Assembly (NCBI RefSeq): GCF_002078875.1
Contig: NC_034412.1
Location: 8,612,688-8,676,687, forward strand
DNA from: Numida meleagris
Lineage: Eukaryota > Chordata > Aves > Galliformes > Numididae
Direction of reading: 5' to 3'
Length of the DNA: 64,000 nucleotides
In this document: piece by piece, positions 22,748 to 39,467 of the stretch
Numbering within the stretch: position 1 is the stretch's first letter
Layout of the letters: each line of letters begins with the position of its first letter
The notes under the pieces: model-generated
The model's database searches: none
The model's input: only the letters and a program-made list of their open reading frames with translations
What the model was told of the DNA's origin: nothing
Made by a program: the position numbers and the translations under genes

Positions 22748-25700
22748 ACTGAGGTCTCCCATCAAGCACAGCGGAAAAGGATTTTAATTACCTTTCAGCA
22801 AAAACAGCAATTAGAGAAAATAACAGCATCTCGCCTTCCCGCCTCCGCCTCCCTGTGCCGGGATGAGTGGGTGCTGCATTCATTCGCTGATGCTGCTGTA
22901 TGCCCCCCAGCTCTGCCCACCCCTAGGCCATCCCCCCTGCCTCAGATCATCCCTGTTTGCCAGGGGCAGGCAGCGTGGGTCTGCCCGGTGGTGCAATCTC
23001 CCTTCCGTTCATGAAGTATTTGCCTTATAATAGAGGAGTGCCCTGTCCCCCTCCTGTGCCACTACCCTCTGTGCCATCAAACCTGTACCATGGAGAGGCA
23101 CAGGGGGAGATGGGGGCTCGGGGTGGCTTCTCCAGGGTGCCATTTCCAGGCTGTCCATCCCTCAAGCCATAAAAGGGGCTGATGGGGATGGAAATTGCCA
23201 TTTCTGTGCTCAGCCCTGATGTGGGCTGTTGTTATCCCCAGTGTAATTAGTTCCCCTTGACAGCCTGGTGCATGCCTGTTGCCTCTCATCAGGGTTTTCC
23301 TGGGCCAGCTGAGCACAACTGAGTGCTAGGGGCTGTATGCCTGCTGGTGCCATTGATGAGGATGGAGGTGATGCAAACTTGCCTGTGCTTGGTGTGGGTT
23401 GCCCGTAGCCAGACTACAGGGCTGACATGAAGCGAGTGGCACAAAACTACAGGCCAAGCTTCATTTGGGCTGACCTCCCTGCTGCAAGGAGCCCATTAGC
23501 CACGTTGGCTAATTTAGATATCCCTTTCTCCCTGCTCCAGGCCCACCTTTCGCTACTTCACCTGGCACACATGCCTGCTGGGCATTGCTGGCTGCTGCGT
23601 CATGATGTTCCTCATTAGCCCCGTGTCGGCCTCGGCGAGCCTGGGCTTCCTCCTCATCCTCCTCCTTGCCCTCCACTACCTCTCGCCTAGCAGCACCTGG
23701 GGCTACATCAGCCAGGCTCTCATCTTCCACCAGGTGAGTCCTGTTCTTCTCACCCATTGTGGGGTGGAGAGCTGACGTCCCTGGGGTTGGCATCCCTGTG
23801 GCAGCCCCATCCCAGCAGCATGTCCTTAGGGCTGGCATCCCCTCGGGGTGTCACGTTGAAGGAAAGAAGGATCCTTACCTGCCTCCCTCCCTCCACCCAG
23901 GTGCGGAAGTACCTGCTGATGCTGGACGTACGGAAGGACCACGTCAAGTTCTGGCGCCCGCAGATGCTGCTGATGGTGCAGAACCCACGGGGCAGTGCTC
24001 GCCTCATTGACTTTGTCAACGACCTCAAGAAGAGTGGCCTTTATGTCCTGGGCCACGTGGAGCTGCAGGACTTGGGTGAGGATCTGCTCTGTCCCAGCAC
24101 TGGTGGTCTCTGTCCCTTTCTGTGATGCTGTGGCCCTCAGCATTGCTCCCTGGCTGCAGTGACACCACCTCCCAGCTGGGCGCTTTGGGCCCAGGGAGGG
24201 AGATATCAGCGCTTTGGACATACCCACAGCTTGGCACAGTGTTGGGGATGTAGGTGACTTATCTCTGTCCCATAATTTTTGTGCACATGCGTATCTTGCT
24301 CACTTTCATCCTTTCACATCTACATGGAGCTCCTGCATGTTGGCACAGGCACGCAAACGTGGCATGTGCCACCCTGACTCCTCTGGACTTGTGCACACAC
24401 AGCAAGTGTGGGCATTTTGTGCACGCTTGGCACAGCCTTGCATGCGTGTGTTCCTGTGTCCATCCTCATCTCATGCCTGCTGCTGTACATCCACACGCTT
24501 CAGATGTTTTTTCCACGTTCATTTGCACATGTGCTCCTTCGCACACGCACTCACCCTGCCATGGCCATCCCCGCCCCCAGCGGATGCACGGGCTCTGCTC
24601 CCCCCTTCACTGTTGCCGTGGTGACTAATGGCCTGAAATTGGGGAGGGGGATGGGGCTGTCTAGGTATTTCTTATATATTTATGTATAATTTCATATCTC
24701 TGGCTGGAAGCACCTGCTTACGCCTTCCCTATGCTCGTGTGCTGAGATGATGTGGCTGCTGTGGGGGAAGATGGTGCTAGGGGTGCTTAGTGCCATGCTG
24801 GGGAGCTGTGGGGACATCAGGGAGTCCCCCAGCATGGCGAGCCCCATGACTCATGCTGGCCTTTGACCCCACCCAGACGCACTGCCCTCAGACCCGCTGC
24901 AGCCCCAGCAAGACTCATGGCTGAGCCTGGTGGACAAGCTGAATGTCAAGGCCTTCATCAGCCTCACCCTTGCGCCCTCGGTGCGGCATGGTGTCCGGCA
25001 GCTCCTCTTCACCTCTGGCCTTGGTGAGTGGCACTGGGCTGGGCATTGATGAGGGGGTCCACCCTGCCATCCTTGCGGAGTGGGTGGTGCCGAGGGCTTT
25101 GGATACACTCCGCAAAGCCGAGCTGGGGCTTGGAGGCACCTGTGTGTGCATTGTGAAAGCCAAGCTGGGACTTGAGGACATAGATGGGTGAAGTCTACAC
25201 CAGGTGTTTTTAACACACTTGGCAATGCCAAAGCTAAGTTGGGTCTTGGAGGCTTCTAGGCTGGGTCATGCTGAAGGGTTTGGGGGCACTTGGATGGGAA
25301 TGCCAAAGCCTAGCTGGGTCCTGGAGGCATCTAGGATGGTCGTGCTGTGGGGTTTGAAGGCACTCAGATGGGCAATACCAAGGGGAGGTTGGAAGCAACT
25401 GCTGTGGGCTATGATGGGTCTTGGTGGTACCTGGACGAGCAATGCCAAAGCCTAGCTGGGGCTTTGGGGTACCTGTAGGGCTGGTCGGGGCCTCTCCTTC
25501 CCCCCTACCCCAGACCTTCATGGTCTTTCCTCAGGCGGCATGCGCCCCAACACGCTGGTGCTGGGCTTCTATGATGACGCGGCACCCCAGGACAGCCTGG
25601 CCCAGCACCCTGCCTTCACCAGCACCCGTGAGGAGCTGCCCCTGGGCTTCCCCCCGCTGCGGGCCGCCGCCGCCCCCAAGCTGCTCTCTCCACACGAGTA

Positions 25701-26367
25701 CGTAGGCATCGTGGCTGATGCCCTGAAGATGCTCCGCAATGTCCTGCTGGCCCGGCACCTGGAGAGCCTGGACAAGGTGTGGGAGCTGCGCCGGGCCGCC
25801 AGCCCTCCGCCTTCCATCCACGTTTGGCCCGTCAACCTGCTGCGGCCCGACAGCGCCCGCTACGCCGACACGTGCAGCCTCTTCCTGCTGCAGATGGCCT
25901 GCGTGCTCAACATGGCGCGGGCCTGGCGCCGGGCCCGCCTGCGCCTCTTCCTGTGCGTGGAGGCAGGCGCCATGCCCCACGCTCAGGAGGACAAGCTGCG
26001 CCAGCTCCTCAAGGACCTGCGCATCCAGGCCCAGATCCAGCTGGTGCCGTGGGATGGGGTTGTCCGCCTGCACTGGCAGGCCCCACGGGGACCCCCAGGC
26101 GGCCCAGCGCCCGCTGAGGAAGAAGAGGTGGCGGTGAACTTCCCACCCAACACCTCCCAGGTGTCGGATGAGTACGTCTGTGCTGCCAACAAGATGGTGC
26201 TGGAGCAAGGCCCGGCGCCTGCTGTCCGCTTCCTCTATTTGCCACGGCCTCCGGCCGACACTGGGCTGTACCCGCTGTACCTGCGGCAGCTGGAGCTGCT
26301 CACCCGCGATCTTGGCCCCACTGTGCTGGTGCACGGGGTGAGCGCTGTCACCAGCACCCAGCTCTAG
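17721..26367 (+). CDS. SLC12A9: SLC12A9-type cation-chloride cotransporter family member
   Basis: Member of the CCC-interacting protein (CIP1) branch of the SLC12 family; human SLC12A9 is reported to bind and modulate other cotransporters, and its own substrate is unsettled. Exons: 17721-17907, 19668-19802, 19945-20082, 20220-20519, 20764-20871, 20960-21071, 21153-21310, 21724-21806, 21925-22049, 23541-23733, 23901-24075, 24877-25023, 25535-26367; 897 residues, close to human (about 914). The start sits in a GCCATGG context. Visible: transmembrane segments from [13 protein letters not shown] through [21 protein letters not shown] and WASAPNFRP; then a soluble C-terminal half with [39 protein letters not shown] and [14 protein letters not shown], all SLC12A9 hallmarks. 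Ortholog versus paralog cannot be settled here; the human gene lies on chromosome 7, not in this block. Confidence 0.92.
17908..19667 (+). other. Intron 1 of the SLC12A9-type gene
   Basis: A 1.76-kb GC-rich intron between GTGAGT and CAG sites. It has a pyrimidine bias near 17930-18500 and no recognised gene, repeat family or RNA. Confidence 0.7.
22320..22385. other. AT-rich patch in SLC12A9-type intron 9
   Basis: A short island with CATTAGCGCTAATTAAAC inside a GC-rich intron (22050-23540). It includes a near-palindrome, TTAGCGCTAA, and homeobox-like TAATTA. Function is unknown. Confidence 0.25.
22674..22747 (+). repeat. 74-base uninterrupted poly-C tract
   Basis: A run of C, preceded by a shorter C run and two T, inside intron 9. 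The complementary strand is poly-G and could form G-quadruplexes. Runs of this length are rare and often misassembled, so the true length is doubtful. Confidence 0.9.
22760..22860. other. AT-rich island after the poly-C tract
   Basis: The segment holds TTTTAATTACC and CAATTAGAG within GC-rich intron 9. It has no coding frame or repeat signature. It is a candidate conserved element by composition only. Confidence 0.25.
25110..25475 (+). repeat. Degenerate minisatellite of about 75 bases in SLC12A9-type intron 12
   Basis: Units beginning AATGCCAAAGCCTAGCTGGG or close variants start near 25223, 25299, 25374 and 25440, with partial older copies from about 25110. The spacing is 76, 75 and 66 bases. 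The array fills most of the intron between 25024 and 25534. Confidence 0.75.
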
Positions 26368-26705
26368 GGTGTCCCCTGTGTCCCCAACCCTCCAGCAGTC
26401 AGTGCCTTACAGCTCCGGGCTGGGCATGGCCTTGGAGGAGCTGGCCCCAGCCATGACTCCCATTTGCAGTCCTTGTTCTAGGGGCTGTGCTGGGAGGAGA
26501 ATATGGGGCTTGGGTATTTTTGTGGGGGAGGCACAGCATTTAAAGCTGCCCTGGCTGGATCCGGGCACTTAATGCATTCACGGTGCCTTTTCTCTGGGGT
26601 GCTAGGGGGGTCCCATATTGCTACTGGGAGCCCTTTGCCTGCAGCCCTCCTCCCCATGCTCTCCTCTGCAGGCTCCTCCGGGCACCCAGCCAGCAGCAGG
26701 GATTG

Positions 26706-26711
26706 ATTAAA
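26706..26711 (+). promoter_or_regulatory. Possible poly(A) signal of the SLC12A9-type gene
   Basis: ATTAAA, the commonest variant signal, lies about 340 bases past the stop codon. I saw no AATAAA nearer. Confidence 0.4.
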
Positions 26712-27524
26712 GGCAGCCTCGACCTTGGTGCCCCAGCTCCCCGCCATCCTCCGTGCCTTTCATTAGGGAAAATTAAATGGGAAGGGGTTGGGGGAAGGGA
26801 GCCTGTGCGCCTGAGTTCCCTGCTTGAGGCTGGGGAAAGGGGGGGCAGCCCCTCGTGGCTCTGTGACCCCCCAGGGTGGGGGGCTCTGAGCTCCTGCTGC
26901 CCCCAGAGAGGGGGAATTGAGACTGGGAGGGGTTGGCCCTCTGGGGCATCATAGCCCTGTGCCTACGGAGAGCAATGGTAGAGTGGCGTTGTCCTGACCC
27001 CCAGCTCCCCGTGCTGCTCCTCCCCATCCCTTTACCCTCCTGTATTGGCTAGGGCAGGGCAGGAAATTGCCTGGGTGATGAAGATAAATCTATGGGGTGC
27101 CTGGCAGGAGGGCAGTGCGCCTGGGTGCTGCCTGATGGATCACTTCCTATTAGCACAAGTGTGGGGGAGACTGTGTGGGGCCAGCGGCTGGGTGGGTGGG
27201 TGTGTGGGGTTAACAGCATGGCACAGCCTGTGCCCCCCCCCCCCACCATCACCACCACGGTGCTGTCAGGCAGCTGTGCTCAGCCAGGGGGCTGGAAAAC
27301 GCCATATACCTGGGTGCTCCCCAGGGAAATAGAGGGGGGGCTGCATTGTTCCCCACTTCTTGCAGGGTGTTGTGCCCAGGAGTCCACCCCAGCAGGGCTT
27401 GAGGCTGGCTCTGCTGCTGGAGCTGGGAGGTTGGTCCCTCGGCATGGGCACTGCGCGGCTCTGGCTGCCCACCACATTTATTTACCGTCAGGAGCTGGCA
27501 CAGGGCAGCCGGGCACCAGCGGGA

Positions 27525-27610
27525 CCCAGCAGCCTATAATGTTAATTATCACCACGTAATTAAAAGCCCATAAAAAACCCTTACAGTTCATTAAATTAAA
27601 GCTTCGCTGT
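27525..27610. other. AT-rich island with homeobox-like motifs
   Basis: Contains TGTTAATTATC, CGTAATTAAAAG and CATTAAATTAAAG in an otherwise GC-rich intergenic region. The motif density suggests an enhancer-type element. Conservation is untested. Confidence 0.3.
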
Positions 27611-27719
27611 GCCACGCCGCCGAGCTCTGGCAGAGTTAACCTTGGCCGTGCCAGGCACTGGCACCGGGGAGGTGGGGACCCCCAGTGGGCTGTGTATTAG
27701 GGTGCAGCATTTGGGGGCT

Positions 27720-28050
27720 TATGCCTTATACACACAACACCATAACACCATACATCACGTGTGGGATGGTGCACAAGTGCTGGGAACACACACCCCTATA
27801 CCCAGCATGGCACATGGGTGCTGGCACGCACAGCATCGCACGGCCATGTGTGCGCCTTGCACACCTTGCACATGCACCAGGACGTGGTGGGGAAGGGGGG
27901 GCTGGCGCAATCCCACACGTGCACACACCGAGACGTGCACACACGCACACAGCATGCTGCAAAGCTGGCATCGCACAACGCCCACTCAGTGCACACCCAC
28001 ACAAACAGCTTCCTTGCCTCCCTCCTCGCACACACACCCTCTACACCCCC
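27720..28050. repeat. CA-rich degenerate simple sequence
   Basis: Imperfect runs of CACA and GCACAC words extend over about 330 bases. They generate long spurious reading frames on both strands. Confidence 0.6.
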
Positions 28051-28442
28051 ACCGCTGCCCGTGCCCACGTTCCTGATGCCCAGGGCTGCCCCCTGTTCCC
28101 AGTCCCAGTGCCCTTCATCTCTGCTGTTGGCACCACCAGCCCTTGGCTCACCCTGGGTGCTCCCCAGGTGCCAAATGGGCCACGGGGACAGTGCCAGGCA
28201 CTGGGGTGGGGGACAGCCGCCTGCCTCATGGCTGCTGCTGGCAGGGCTTGGGGTGAGAGCACCCATCTGTGCCTCAGTTTCCCCAATAGCTGGGCTGTGC
28301 CAAGTGAGGGGGAATGCACGGGGGGACCCTAATCAAGAACCCCCTTAGTACACGGTGGGAGCTATGTCTGCGCCTAGGAGGGGGCTAGGTATGAGGGTAT
28401 AGGCAAGTGCATTGACGTGCACATGGATGTGTGAGCCAAGGG

Positions 28443-28444
<2 letters not shown>

Positions 28445-28478
<34 letters not shown>
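28445..28478 (+). repeat. (CA)n microsatellite
   Basis: Seventeen uninterrupted CA units followed by TATAGAG. A likely length-polymorphic marker. Confidence 0.95.
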
Positions 28479-28482
<4 letters not shown>

Positions 28483-28564
28483 GAGTGTGCACACGCGTGT
28501 GCACGGTGCTGGCGCTGGATGGGGCCGTGGCTGCGGGGCGCCCGCGGGGGTGGGCAGGCAACGG

Positions 28565-28705
28565 GGCCTCGGCTATTTCTTGGAAATTTCGCAGCATTCA
28601 TTTCAGAGCAAATAAAAGCTGTCATTGCCGGAGAAATGATACTGATCGGGGTCTGAAAAGACAGCAAATTACCCGCCTGAAAATGCACCGCTGGAAAAAA
28701 AAATG
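28565..28705. other. AT-rich non-repetitive island
   Basis: About 140 bases with words such as GGAAATTTC, GCAAATAAAAG and GAGAAATGATAC between GC-rich flanks. No coding frame is convincing. It has the look of a conserved non-coding element upstream of ECEL1. Confidence 0.3.
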
Positions 28706-29999
28706 CATATTAAACACACAAAAAGGCACTTTGCCATCAGCCGCGCTTCCCCCGCCGCTCCAGAATAACCACACTTTACATAATTCTCCCTCTCCACCTC
28801 CGAATTAATTTCACAAACAGAGGCAGAGGCAACCCTGTAACAATAGCGGAGGGGGGGACGCAGGGATGGGGCTGCAGGGCTGTGTTCAGCCCTGGGGGTG
28901 TGGGATAATGGGGCCCAAGTCTGGGTCTTGGGGGGACCAGGGGATCTGGGGAAGGGAAATAGGGATTTGAGGGACAGAGGGGCTTGAGCAGTGGGTGTTG
29001 GGTGGATGTGCTCAGCTCTGGGGTGATGGACCACTGCCATGCTCCTCCACTGGGAACTGGGGTGGGGTCACTTGGAATGGGTTTGTGGGGCAGTGCTCAC
29101 CCCGAGGACCAGGTGCTTCCTATGGGGAGCAAACCCTCATGCTGCTGTCACCTGGGAGAGCCTGGCACCACTGTCAGGGTGCAATGACCCAGGTGATGGA
29201 GACCCCTGGCAGCCACCCTCCCTCGTCACTCTCCCACCCAAGGGACGCAGCACCCACCCGGGCTGACACCCCAAACAATCCCCTTCCTAGGACCCCTCCA
29301 AGGACCTTGCTGCACCAGGCACGAGGGCACCCATGGCTCACGCCCAGCAGGGATTGAAGGGCATTTTTGGGGTCCCAGCAGCAGGGGTGGTGGCTTCGGC
29401 CGTGTGGGCCCCAAGGGACGGGTGGAGGGGAGGGCAAGCGGCGGAGGTTGGCACTGCGCTGCTTTGCATTTTCAATGACAGACCCATGCCGGGTGCTCGG
29501 GAGAGTGGAAAAATCTTATTTGTCACCTGCTGGCGGTGCGCGGGGGCTCCCGCGCCGCGGCTAATCTCGGGGAAAATGAGGATGCTGGCAGGGTGGCCCG
29601 TGGGGCTGGCAAGGAGAGGGGTCAGAGCCAGGGGCTGCAGGACCCCCAGTCCCACCAGGTTGGGCCAAGCCAGGGTGCATGGCACGAGGGCACCGATGCC
29701 ATCCTCGGGGCCAGGCTGAGTGTGTGGGCTGTGGGCACCCCAGGGGGAGCAACCTGTGCCCCACACCAGCCAATGCAACCCCTTTTCCCTGCTTTAGGAG
29801 CAGCCTGTTGCTCTGCAGCACCAGCTCCGCAGGTTGGCACTGCCCACAGTGTTTTTGCTGGAGCATCGCACTTTCCTGTGGGGATGGGTGCTGCCTGGCC
29901 CCCAAGGATCTATCTACGTGCAGTGCCCATCCCATGCTCGCTGTATCCCATCTCCTGGGGCTGCCACCCCCCAGGGGACGCCGCAGCACTCTGCGGCCG

Positions 30000-30110
30000 G
30001 CTCAGATTTATCCATTCTTTTATATCCACACGCCTTTAATTTTTACAGCCCTGCTGAAGCAATACCCAGGGCTGTTAATAATATCAGCTCCCCTTTTCCT
30101 GCATGCATCT
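30000..30110. other. AT-rich island upstream of ECEL1
   Basis: Contains TTTTATATCC, CTTTAATTTTTAC and GTTAATAATATC, set in GC-rich sequence about 1 kb before the inferred ECEL1 5' exon. The function is unknown. Confidence 0.25.
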
Positions 30111-31042
30111 GTCATGCTTCCACCAGGGTGCCACAAGCCGGTCTGGGACCCTTCGTCCTCCCCTGGTGAGCAGCAGGGCTGGGTATTCCCTGCCCACCCA
30201 TGGGTTTGGGTTCTGGGTTCGGGTGTTCCTGCGCCCTGCTGGGGCTGGTGATGCCCAGTTGGAGGCATCTGGTGGGGTTCATGGAGCATGGTTTGTGCCC
30301 AGGGAAAGCATCACCGTGCCACCGAGAGGCGGTGTGAGCGTGCATGAGTGTGTCCCACGGCTGAGCCACCAGTCCCCATGCCAAGAGGTGTCCCCACGTC
30401 TCATGGCACAGCACCCACCTCAGCACCAGGAAGACCCAGTGCTCACCCCAAGCACCCAGAGCTGCGTGGAATGGGGTTACCAAGGTATTCGGAAGGACGG
30501 CCCGGTGGGGCCGGGGGTCTGCAGCTGCTGCGTGGGGCAGCGCAATGGATGGGCCATAAATCTCTCTGCTGCCCCCCCCAATGGCAGAGCAGCTCACAAT
30601 ATTTATGTTGGGGATTTATCTGCAATGCAGTTTAATATTCCCGGACCTTCGCATGTGTGTGTGCGTGTGTCTGAGTTTGCATAACCCCCTCCCTGTGCCA
30701 CCCCCCCTGCCAACTCTCTCTCACCTGGAGCCTCCCGGGCTCCATTTGTTGCCCACCCCATTGCATCCCCCCTGGAAGGATGGGACAGGCAGCCCGAGGT
30801 GCTCAGGCACCGCCTGGGGGGGTCCGACAGCCGCGATGTGCCCAAAGACAATGCCCACTCTATGTGGCAGGATGTCGGATGTGGCATCGCGTCCCCACAC
30901 AGCAGTGCCAGCCTTGGTGGCACTGCCAACCCTATGCCAGCCCCCCTGGGGTGGAGGTCCGGGCATCCCCCCGCCCTCCCCTTGCTCTGCCTCCCCGCCG
31001 CCGGGGATGAGGTAAGGCAGGCGGGTGGCACAGGGCTGCTCC

Positions 31043-31050
31043 ATTTGCAT
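31043..31050 (+). promoter_or_regulatory. Octamer motif upstream of ECEL1
   Basis: A perfect ATTTGCAT octamer, followed by AATAAT and a TTAATGG motif, lies about 60-70 bases before the GC-rich segment inferred to hold the ECEL1 5' UTR exon. Octamers bind POU-domain factors, many of which act in neurons, where ECEL1 is expressed. Confidence 0.4.
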
Positions 31051-31084
31051 AATAATCTCGTTAATGGAGCCTGGCCTGCGGGAG

Positions 31085-31244
31085 AGCCGGGCTGGAGACG
31101 CCACCCCCTCCCCGCCCCGCTGCCTCCCTCCCTCCGGCCCCGCCGCTCCGCTCAGCTCGGCACGGGGCGCGCAGCCGGACGGGCACCACCGATCCGGCCC
31201 GACAGCAGCGCCGGGTCAGCCTGCAGACATCCCCCAGCACAGCG
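31085..31244 (+). other. ECEL1: Probable ECEL1 5' UTR exon
   Basis: A CpG-dense stretch ends in AGCG|GTGAGC at 31244/31245, a good 5' splice site. The start-codon exon of ECEL1 is preceded by a clear acceptor (TTTTCCAG, exon from 32685), which requires an upstream non-coding exon. The left boundary is arbitrary. Confidence 0.4.
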
Positions 31245-31249
31245 GTGAG

Positions 31250-31640
31250 CACCCACCGGGCACCCCCCGAGCATCCCGGGCAGCACCCCAAGAGCATCCC
31301 CGGCAGCATCCCCCGAGCACAGCCCGGAGCAGCCCCCGAGTGCCGCGGTGAGCAAGCGGGACGCGCCCCAAGCACCCCCGGACATCCCGGCGGCATCCCG
31401 GGGAGCATCTCCCGAGCAGCCCCGAGCACCCTCCCGAAGCCTACCGGTGAGCATCCCGCGAGCATCCCCCGAATATCCCGCGGAGCATTTCCCGAGCATC
31501 CCTCGAGCATCCCCCGAGCACCGCGGCGAGCATCTCCCGAGCATCCTGGGCAGCATCCCCGGAGCATCCTGAGCAGCATTCCCTGGGCACTCCCGAGCAT
31601 CCCCTGAAGCAGCCCCCGAGCATTGGGTTGAGCATCCCTC
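31250..31640 (+). repeat. Degenerate tandem array of GAGCATCCC-type units
   Basis: Words such as GAGCATCCCCCGAGCA recur at intervals of about 10-25 bases for nearly 400 bases, directly after the inferred ECEL1 5' exon. The array is CpG-rich and imperfect, and has no CRISPR-like regular spacing. Confidence 0.75.
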
Positions 31641-32146
31641 CAGCATCCTGGGGACCATCTCAGGGACCATTCACCCCTTGCAGCCCTCCCAGCCCCCGCC
31701 CAATTCCGTGCTCACTGCTCACCCCACAAACTTTCCGGTGGCAGCGGCAGCTGCACAGCCTCTCCCCAGCACAGGGCTGCGATGCCCGGGCACAACTTCA
31801 CCTAAGTTGCTGAGAGGGAGCAGAGGCAGTGAGGCTCTGGGGGGACTGAGGGGGTCCTGCTGCAGCAATATGGTCCACACTCCCACCAAGCAGCTCTTTG
31901 TCTCCAGCACGTCCTGCCCACACCTGCAAATCTGGTGTCAGTGCGCACTGAGCAAGGATTGGGGTCTCCTTTGGAAGTCGTCCCCACCCTCTTCTCCCCA
32001 AGGGCAGAGCCCCCCATCTCCAGAACAGAGATCACGGGGCACCAGGTAGCGGAGAGGGATTTTGGGGGGTTGTGGGAGGATGCTGTGAGCTGCCCACAGT
32101 GTGCAGGGACCCCTCCAGACAGGAGCTAACTTTGCACACACGCAGT

Positions 32147-32285
32147 GTGCTGCATGCAACACAATCGGGCACAACGCACTGCAACACAGCGCACCGCGAC
32201 CCACCCCAACCCAATGCAACACGGCACGACGCGACACGACGCAGTGCAAGGCAACGCAACCCGGCACGCAACCACCCAGCCCAAC
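32147..32285 (+). repeat. Short degenerate repeat of GCAACAC-type units
   Basis: Five- and ten-base variants of CAACACAGCG and CGACACGACG recur for about 140 bases in the inferred ECEL1 intron 1. Confidence 0.65.
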
Positions 32286-32753
32286 CCTGTGCAGTGTCTT
32301 CCTCCCCAGAAATCTCCCCAGAGTCCTTCTTCCCCTTCCACACCCCTGCCTGGAGGGGCTGGCAGCCCTGTAACCCCCTCACCCCATGGGGCACAGTGTG
32401 ATGCCGAGCTCCCTGGATCACTCTGGATATGCACTTGGAGTGCTGTCTCCAGGTGGGTGGGATGGAGATGAGCCATGGGCTGGGTGCAGGTGGAACCTTG
32501 CCCCAACACCAGGCGGGGACAAAGGGGACAGCAGCAGGGTTGGGATGCCACTGAGCTCCTGGCATTAGGGTCACCAGTGCCATCATCTTGGTGCAGTGCT
32601 GGGGACCATGACATGGGAGATGACGACGGCAAGAAACAACCCCCATCTTGCTCCTCCCTACACCACATCCTCTGCCTTTTCCAGGAGCATCTTACCTACC
32701 TGGGCACCTCCAGCATGAACTGGGGTACATGAGCCCCACGTGCAGCCCCAGCC

Positions 32754-38798
<6,045 letters not shown>

Positions 38799-39178
38799 GG
38801 CCGCTGTCCTCACAGGCTGGCACCCCAGTACCCATCCCTGCACCAGTGCCCGTCTCTGCCCACTCCCCTCCTGTCCTACAGGCAAAGGGTGCGTCCCAAA
38901 ATAGGCAACCACGTGGGTTGGGGGGTGGCAAGGAGGAGGGGATACTTTGGGGTTATGAGCTCCCTCCCAATGGGACCCTCTTTTCCATGCTACCCCAAAC
39001 TTCCCCACATCCAGCTGCTCAGGGCAGGGAGGGGATGCAGAGGCACTGTGTGTACCAAAAGCACTAATCCCTGTGCCAGCCCCATCCTGTCCCCATTAGT
39101 CACTGGGGTCTGAGGTGATGCCAGCCTGCCTGGGAGTGCACACAGATATGTGCTGTATTTTTGCTGCTCTTTCTGGTC

Positions 39179-39184
39179 AATAAA
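39179..39184 (+). promoter_or_regulatory. Poly(A) signal of ECEL1
   Basis: AATAAA about 380 bases past the ECEL1 stop codon, with a GT-rich stretch following within 40 bases. Confidence 0.8.
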
Positions 39185-39325
39185 GCACTGGATATGCCAG
39201 ATGTGCCAGGGTATGGTATGGGGACAGATGGCAGTGGGCAGAACCGTGATGGGGAGACTCACAGGGCAGTAGCATCCTCCCCATCCCGCACACCAATTGC
39301 CACTTCTACCAGCATCACAGCAAGG

Positions 39326-39331
39326 TTTATT
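39326..39331 (-). promoter_or_regulatory. Poly(A) signal of the first alkaline phosphatase
   Basis: AATAAA on the minus strand about 140 bases past the stop codon at 39468. It faces the ECEL1 signal, leaving only about 140 bases between the two convergent ends. Confidence 0.8.
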
Positions 39332-39467
39332 GAACAGACAGCATCCTGTGCAGGCAGCGAGGACCACCCCACGCCCGGGATTTGGTGCACCACATCCAGA
39401 GCAGGGATGCTCCAAAGAGCCGCTGTCCATGGGCGTGCACCATGGGATGGGAATGGAAGCTATGGGG

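Larger units (their letters stand above)
26712..31030. other. Intergenic region between the SLC12A9-type gene and ECEL1
   Basis: About 4.3 kb without a supported gene. Reading frames here are short or follow CA-rich repeats. It contains a (CA)n tract, CA-rich degenerate sequence and three or four AT-rich islands listed separately. Confidence 0.6.

Noticed and set aside
22362..22787. Frames encoding polyglycine or polyproline
   Set aside because: They are translations of the poly-C tract inside an intron and have no real coding features.
27609..28348. Overlapping frames of 155-215 codons
   Set aside because: They run through CA-rich simple sequence in several frames at once, with no codon or domain signal.
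31250..31640. CRISPR-like array
   Set aside because: The repeats are short, imperfect and irregularly spaced, with no unique spacers, and the DNA is vertebrate.
31061..31670. Minus-strand frames of about 175 codons rich in Gly, Cys and Met
   Set aside because: They are produced by the GAGCATCCC tandem array and its CpG-rich flank. Repetition in every frame points to DNA-level repeats.
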